DNA of 10,229 nt from JBFHES01 sp041584015 (lineage in GTDB: Bacteria > Bacteroidota > Bacteroidia > Bacteroidales > M50B96): assembly GCA_041584015.1 (NCBI GenBank), contig JBFHES010000174.1, forward strand, positions 1-10,229, read 5' to 3'. A program made the translations under genes and the position numbers. The notes beneath the pieces were generated by a model. The model had not been told where the DNA came from. It worked only from the letters and a program-made list of their open reading frames with translations, and searched no databases. Positions 6,081 through 10,229 of this stretch are shown here, piece after piece. Each line of letters starts with the position of its first letter. Within the stretch, counting starts at the first letter, position 1.

Positions 6081-8722
6081 AGTTTCAATTGATACCCTTT
6101 ACCAGGTTCAAGAACGCCAATTTGATTGACAAACGGCGGCCAGTAAACAAATCCATCACCCGTTTTTGCAATAATAATTTCAGATAAAATTCCAGTCCAC
6201 ATTAATTCTAAATCTGCAGTTGATTGCCTTAAATATCCAACCATGCTCCAACCTGCAGGTAAAGCAACACTTGTGTTTTCCGGAACAACAGCTAATCCTG
6301 CTATATCTAAAGTAGTTGTGAGCAATACATTTATTTGATAGCCCTCACCTATTATCATATTACCAATACCATTATAGAATGGTGGCCAATAAACCGCACC
6401 TAAGCCTGTTTTAACAATCACTAAATCATTTATGATTGGCTGAAAAACGGTTTCAATGTTTGGATTAATCGGATCAATATAAGTTGAAAACATACTCCAA
6501 CCTTGAGGGAAATTAAGCGTTTGTGTTTGAATTGAAGATGCTGTTAGTGCATCCAGTCCGCTTAAACCATTGGGAAGAAAATTCCCTACATCTGAAAAGA
6601 AAACGGTGTTATAATCTGCGAGTGCTTCGTAACTGACACTGTCACTAGCATCCCAGATCATCCACGTAAAACTTTCATTGGCTGCAAAACCATCATTCAA
6701 TCCTGGTTGAGAACCCCAGGCAGTAAGTGCTGATGTGGTATTTGCCCATTGAAGGTAACCACCGCAAGCAATTGTCCCTAAAGAATCGTAAAACACACCA
6801 ATATAATCACCATTCTCAATTTGTACACCATTAATGGTTATTGGTATTGATTGTTGTATGAGTATCGAATGATTGGTTCCTGTATTGGAGAAATACCAAC
6901 CCGGTGATCCTCCCAGACTAACATCAACATAAACATCATCACTTCCCTGACATCCATTGGCATCGGTTACGGTGCAGGAATAACTACCAGATGATGCCAC
7001 TGAAACAAGCTGGATGGTTTCGCCAGAACTCCATACGTAGGAGCTAAATCCTACACCAGCATCTAAATCAACACTCTGCCCTTGCGCTATGCTCTGGTCC
7101 GGTCCCAAATCAATTACCGGATCTGCATTAACCGTAACTGTGCTTGTGGTTAAACCAGCAGCTGTAGTATAAGTAATAGTATGCGTTCCAGGACCGGCAA
7201 GAGTTGGGTTAAACATATTCCCTGTTATGCCTGGTCCTGTAAATGTACCGCCAGCAGGCACTCCAACAAGAGTATCAATGGCGTCACCCGCGCAATAAGA
7301 GGCAGCTAATCCAGTAATCGATATTGAATAATCAATTCCATCTAAAAAAAGCACATCAGTTCCATTCGGATCCAACCAGTTTTTTAGACGCTGTGTTGCC
7401 AATGTTCCATTCGACTCCCATGAATAAGAAAACTTTCCATAATAGTCGGGCCAATTTGGTGTTGAACAGTAACTACTCCCTCCGGTTAAATCGCCAACAA
7501 TTCGTCCCAGGTTATTAAATATAGGCGAACCGGACGAGCCTCCCTCCGTTACTCCATGACCATTAATTGTACTGGTCCAGGTAACTTTCCAATGAGAATT
7601 ATAGCCAGATCCGTTCCAATCATCATTGATTAAAGTAGCTGTATAAGTTGAAATCTTTTTAATGTCGCCCGCAGGATGATGAATGCTTACACCTCCGGTA
7701 CTTGCAATATTCTGTCGGTCCCATCCATTAAAATAAACATTGTATCCAAGCGGTATTGAATTACTAAATAACAACAGCTTAAAATCAGAGCCTGTTGTTC
7801 CTCCGCTGCCACCATTGGCAATTTTTGTACATCCATTCATTACATCGTAACTTGGAGAACTCGTTGGATTGCTACAATTTGCCGACTCGAAATTAAAATA
7901 GAAGGACCAAAAGCTATAATCTGAAGAACTGGATGTTTCGCCGCAATGATCAGCTGTTAAAAAATATGGTTGAAAGTCTTGTTCCACATTGTTAACCAAG
8001 GAGCCAGAACACCATCCATAATTAACCCCGTCTTTTAAAAGAATTCTGGCAACACCTCTTTTCTCATCCTGCCAATTATCGCCTTCAGGCGTGCAATTAA
8101 TATTAACTTCACAGGGATCAGCATCGCCAAAGCCCAGTGCACTCTTATTATCTAAAAAAGAAACGCCACGATAGACATAACCAAGCTCAGAAATATTTAA
8201 CGATGCAGAAACTGCTGAGTTAGCAGGCTCATTATATTCGATAATTATTTCATCATCGCCAATAAGCTCTGTTGCCAGCTGCCCCGTTCCCTGATTATTA
8301 ATATGAGTATAGGCACCTATGATAATCTCCTTACTGGCATTATAAACAAATAGCCGCCCTCCTTTAGGAATAAAGAAATTGTTAAAACCTACAATCAAAG
8401 CCTCAGCTCCATCCGCTCTTAACTTTATCCTGTAGATGTTTTCCTGGCGTGTTTGGAACTTACTTGCAAGTTTCATCAAATCAACATTAACCGCAACAGA
8501 CCGTCCAATACGATAATATCCACCAGCCTCCTCAAAGGCCAAGTCTTCGGCAATGCACTTCTCAACATCCGGTCCTTGAAAACTATATGAAGCTATTTCC
8601 TCATTTAAATCGCTTATCATAAAACTCATCGGACTATAGGTTTTATCAACTTGAGAAAATGAAGCAATAGGTAAGATAACTATGATAAGGAAAAAGAAGA
8701 GGAGATGCTTAAGACCATTCAT
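6044..8722 (-). CDS. Secreted trypsin-like (lysyl endopeptidase-type) serine protease with PKD/Ig-like and repeated C-terminal modules
   Basis: From the ATG at 8722 the protein has 892 residues. A longer frame opens at 8767, but its first 15 residues precede a perfect signal sequence (MNGLKHLLFFFLIIV, ending ASFSQ, about 1-24), so the inner start is preferred. A prodomain of about 180 residues precedes an S1-type catalytic domain. His259 lies in LTADHCG, Asp313 in TGSDFKLLLF and Ser397 in GGSSGSP, the triad layout of lysyl endopeptidase relatives. NWQDEKR (216-222) and WCSGSL (237-242) fit the same family. After the protease come two Ig/PKD-like modules (about 475-532 and 535-602; the second has the VWSSG and YSCTVTDANGC signatures) and a module with GDYIGVFY and FTWMIWD (about 607-730). 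Two tandem repeats follow (about 737-810 and 821-892) sharing GWSM and YWPPF. No standard type IX sorting domain closes the protein. Probably an extracellular protease for protein nutrients; cleavage after lysine is inferred from family only. Confidence 0.9.
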   Translation of the reverse strand: MNGLKHLLFFFLIIVILPIASFSQVDKTYSPMSFMISDLNEEIASYSFQGPDVEKCIAEDLAFEEAGGYYRIGRSVAVNVDLMKLASKFQTRQENIYRIKLRADGAEALIVGFNNFFIPKGGRLFVYNASKEIIIGAYTHINNQGTGQLATELIGDDEIIIEYNEPANSAVSASLNISELGYVYRGVSFLDNKSALGFGDADPCEVNINCTPEGDNWQDEKRGVARILLKDGVNYGWCSGSLVNNVEQDFQPYFLTADHCGETSSSSDYSFWSFYFNFESANCSNPTSSPSYDVMNGCTKIANGGSGGTTGSDFKLLLFSNSIPLGYNVYFNGWDRQNIASTGGVSIHHPAGDIKKISTYTATLINDDWNGSGYNSHWKVTWTSTINGHGVTEGGSSGSPIFNNLGRIVGDLTGGSSYCSTPNWPDYYGKFSYSWESNGTLATQRLKNWLDPNGTDVLFLDGIDYSISITGLAASYCAGDAIDTLVGVPAGGTFTGPGITGNMFNPTLAGPGTHTITYTTAAGLTTSTVTVNADPVIDLGPDQSIAQGQSVDLDAGVGFSSYVWSSGETIQLVSVASSGSYSCTVTDANGCQGSDDVYVDVSLGGSPGWYFSNTGTNHSILIQQSIPITINGVQIENGDYIGVFYDSLGTIACGGYLQWANTTSALTAWGSQPGLNDGFAANESFTWMIWDASDSVSYEALADYNTVFFSDVGNFLPNGLSGLDALTASSIQTQTLNFPQGWSMFSTYIDPINPNIETVFQPIINDLVIVKTGLGAVYWPPFYNGIGNMIIGEGYQINVLLTTTLDIAGLAVVPENTSVALPAGWSMVGYLRQSTADLELMWTGILSEIIIAKTGDGFVYWPPFVNQIGVLEPGKGYQLKLTNAAVLVYPAN
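6047..6510 (-). repeat. Two tandem protein modules (GWSM ... KTGxGxVYWPPF ... GxGYQ) at the protease C-terminus
   Basis: Counting from the start at 8722, the first copy has GWSM at 741-744, VKTG near 770, YWPPF at 778-782 and EGYQ near 794. The second has GWSM at 824-827, AKTG near 852, YWPPF at 860-864 and KGYQ near 875. The offset is 82-83 residues throughout, so the copies are a true duplication with diverged DNA. They occupy the position normally held by a type IX secretion C-terminal domain. Confidence 0.75.
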
Positions 8723-8778
8723 AACACAAAAATTATGATTAATAATGAGATATAAAGTTAACACCAAGCTTGGGCTAA

Positions 8779-8808
8779 TCTAAAACTTTAACAGCATTTT
8801 GTTTTAGA
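8779..8808 (-). terminator. 8-bp inverted repeat after the BatA-like gene, weak terminator candidate
   Basis: TCTAAAAC (8779-8786) and GTTTTAGA (8801-8808) are perfect inverted arms around a 14-base loop, beginning 5 bases past the TAA (8813-8815) of the minus-strand gene. The stem is AT-rich and no U-tract follows, so it may not stop transcription. The 90-bp gap to the protease start allows either read-through or a separate promoter. I see no convincing -33/-7 pair there. Confidence 0.2.
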
Positions 8809-8812
8809 ATGT

Positions 8813-10229
8813 TTATGACTTTACAATTTTATCCCAAAAGCGCACCAATAGAATCTCTATTAAAATAAAAAACAGCGCCATCATGATTGCCAGCTTCCAT
8901 AAATTAGTTCCAAGATCAACTTCCTCAATGGCCTCAGAAAGTTCATTCGCTGAAATATCTAGAATGGTATAGCCATCTATTCCATTCTCTTCAAGAACTG
9001 TGTTAATCTGAGTATTTGTAAAGCATGACATGGCAGATTCCTTTCGAGAATAATTAAACGATGCAATGGATGCAGCTTTATCTCCTTCTACAATGGTATA
9101 ATTTCCAGCTTTCTCAATTTCGCCATTGAGCTGCAAGCGAATCGAATTATTTATAGTCAATAGTTCAGGAACAAATAAATTATCATCACCAATCCTGCCA
9201 ATCTTCAGGGTTTTATCAATTGAGTTAATATAAGGTGGCAACTCTACCTGCAAGCCTCCAGTAATAATTTGATACAGGTTTGATGCTCCCTGAGCTGTAT
9301 AGGCCATATTATAAATTGCGGGCAGGAAAATAGGATGACGTATCAATTGTCCATCTTCTTCGTTTAATGGCACAGCAAACACATAAAACTTACCTAAACC
9401 AATTTGATATTTTGTCAGTATAGGTTCCCCTGAAACCGCACTTAGAATCATTTCACCTGACGACCTGCTGGTTTCTATTGTTTCAAAATGAACAAACAGC
9501 TCAGGCAATTTAATATCCTGATCGACCTTTTTAAAGACATTTTCAAATAGGAGATTTGAAAAATCGACTTTTGCCAAGCGGGTTTCATTTGTATTTAGTG
9601 CACCAAACTCACTTGCTCCAAGACTTGCGAATAACTGATTATACGAATCCACATTACCATTCTTATCAGGAAAAAATACAGCAACTCCACCATTCTGAAT
9701 AAATTTCCCAATTTCCTGAATAAAACCAGAAGCTAAATCGTCCAATTCATTGATGAGGATTAATTGATAGGCGGATAAACTCGAAAAGTTTATATTGCTT
9801 TCGCGATTTTCAGTTAATTGAAAATAATCCTCTGAACTTAGCAGGGCTGAGCTATATCGGTTTTTCTCTTCCTTACTAATCGATAAAATCTTAATCTTAT
9901 CGGCAATCCGATAACTGAAATAAAAGTCGTTATCAAAGGTTATTGGATAATCGCTTAATTCAATCCGGCCATTTATTAGGCCAGTATGTGTATTTAAATA
10001 GGAAAGCTTGATAATTTTTGAATCATCCGCATCAATTGTAACAGTTGCCACCGACTTAAGTGTGTCATTAATAAATAAATTTACAGGGACATCACTTAGA
10101 CTCTCGGCCGAATTATTCACAATATTAACATATAACTCTTCAGCCTGCTTATATTTTCTTCCTGGATTTTCAAACCAACATGAATCAATAAATAAATTGT
10201 TCGTAAACTGAGTACTCAGCGGAAGCAGC
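8813..10229 (-). CDS. BatA-domain-like inner-membrane protein, N-terminus beyond the window
   Basis: The frame is open from the TAA at 8813-8815 to the right edge, giving 471 visible residues. A GTG at 10120 could look like a start, but the frame continues upstream with conserved-looking sequence (FIDSCWFENPGRKYKQAEEL, visible residues 13-32), so the gene is 5'-truncated by the window. The visible part begins with a beta-sandwich-like region ending YPITFDNDFYFSY (94-106). A Rossmann/glutamine-amidotransferase-like segment follows (about 111-205, with LILINELDD and NGGVAVFFPD), then a long beta-rich part, and one C-terminal transmembrane helix (443-465) with a short basic tail. This layout matches Bacteroidota proteins that carry an N-terminal BatA (aerotolerance regulator) domain with two membrane helices and lack the vWA domain; the BatA part itself is not seen here. 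They are thought to act in envelope or stress functions, but no activity is established. The protease gene follows 90 bp downstream. Confidence 0.75.
   Translation of the reverse strand, partial: LLPLSTQFTNNLFIDSCWFENPGRKYKQAEELYVNIVNNSAESLSDVPVNLFINDTLKSVATVTIDADDSKIIKLSYLNTHTGLINGRIELSDYPITFDNDFYFSYRIADKIKILSISKEEKNRYSSALLSSEDYFQLTENRESNINFSSLSAYQLILINELDDLASGFIQEIGKFIQNGGVAVFFPDKNGNVDSYNQLFASLGASEFGALNTNETRLAKVDFSNLLFENVFKKVDQDIKLPELFVHFETIETSRSSGEMILSAVSGEPILTKYQIGLGKFYVFAVPLNEEDGQLIRHPIFLPAIYNMAYTAQGASNLYQIITGGLQVELPPYINSIDKTLKIGRIGDDNLFVPELLTINNSIRLQLNGEIEKAGNYTIVEGDKAASIASFNYSRKESAMSCFTNTQINTVLEENGIDGYTILDISANELSEAIEEVDLGTNLWKLAIMMALFFILIEILLVRFWDKIVKS

Noticed and set aside
7324..7518. 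Plus-strand frame inside the protease gene, and a similar one at 10008-10211 inside the BatA-like gene
   Set aside because: Both are antisense to clear coding sequence and have low-complexity, unrecognisable products.
8764..8773. 10-bp palindrome CCAAGCTTGG between the BatA-like and protease genes
   Set aside because: It is short, not aligned with any promoter box and has no second copy nearby; not enough for a regulatory call.
3265..8817. Twelve-base exact repeat AGAATGTTTATG at 3265-3276 and 8806-8817, each covering a stop codon
   Set aside because: It occurs only twice, at the ends of unrelated genes in AT-rich DNA. No wider homology flanks it, so it is probably coincidence.
10008..10120. 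GTG at 10120 as the start of the BatA-like protein
   Set aside because: The frame stays open to the window edge with sequence that fits the family, so the true start lies outside the window.

Overview
The window looks like chromosomal DNA of a Bacteroidota bacterium, probably a free-living or marine member of Bacteroidia/Marinilabiliales-like lineages; the lower-rank placement is a guess. The evidence is AT-rich DNA with A-rich leaders and no clear Shine-Dalgarno sequences, a TAnnTTTG-type promoter box, and a protein set typical of the phylum. That set comprises an Asp-box (BNR) repeat protein, a multi-domain lysyl-endopeptidase-like protease with PKD/Ig-like modules, a small SSC-type lipoprotein, an Omp85 protein and a BatA-domain-like membrane protein. 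No RNA gene, CRISPR array, insertion sequence or phage gene is visible.

Layout. (1) 1-2131, minus: 3'-truncated gene for a large Asp-box beta-propeller protein. It runs off the left edge, so only its first 710 codons are seen. (2) 2132-2427: a 296-bp gap holding a probable promoter for gene 1 (near 2179-2212) and a perfect 11-bp-stem hairpin (2380-2405) just beyond the next gene. (3) 2428-3210 and 3272-3397, both minus: a likely two-gene unit of a 41-residue lipoprotein followed by a secreted beta-barrel-like protein. (4) 3398-3525: a divergent intergenic region with a minus-strand -7 box and a 17-bp near-perfect palindrome in front of the plus-strand gene. (5) 3526-4278 and 4324-6027, both plus: an FMN nitroreductase, then a compact two-POTRA Omp85 protein, 45 bp apart. 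(6) 6044-8722, minus, convergent with the previous unit: a secreted serine endopeptidase with a long modular C-terminal part. (7) 8813-10229, minus: a 5'-truncated BatA-like membrane protein running off the right edge.

Most products are cell-envelope or secreted proteins: two outer-membrane barrels, one lipoprotein, one exported protease, one propeller protein that is either anchored or exported, and one inner-membrane protein. The nitroreductase is the only obvious cytoplasmic enzyme. I see no multi-gene defence, biosynthetic or mobile system. The best leads are the unnoticed lipoprotein and its barrel neighbour, the tandem C-terminal modules of the protease, the operator-like palindrome before the nitroreductase, and a G7 tract inside the Omp85 gene.
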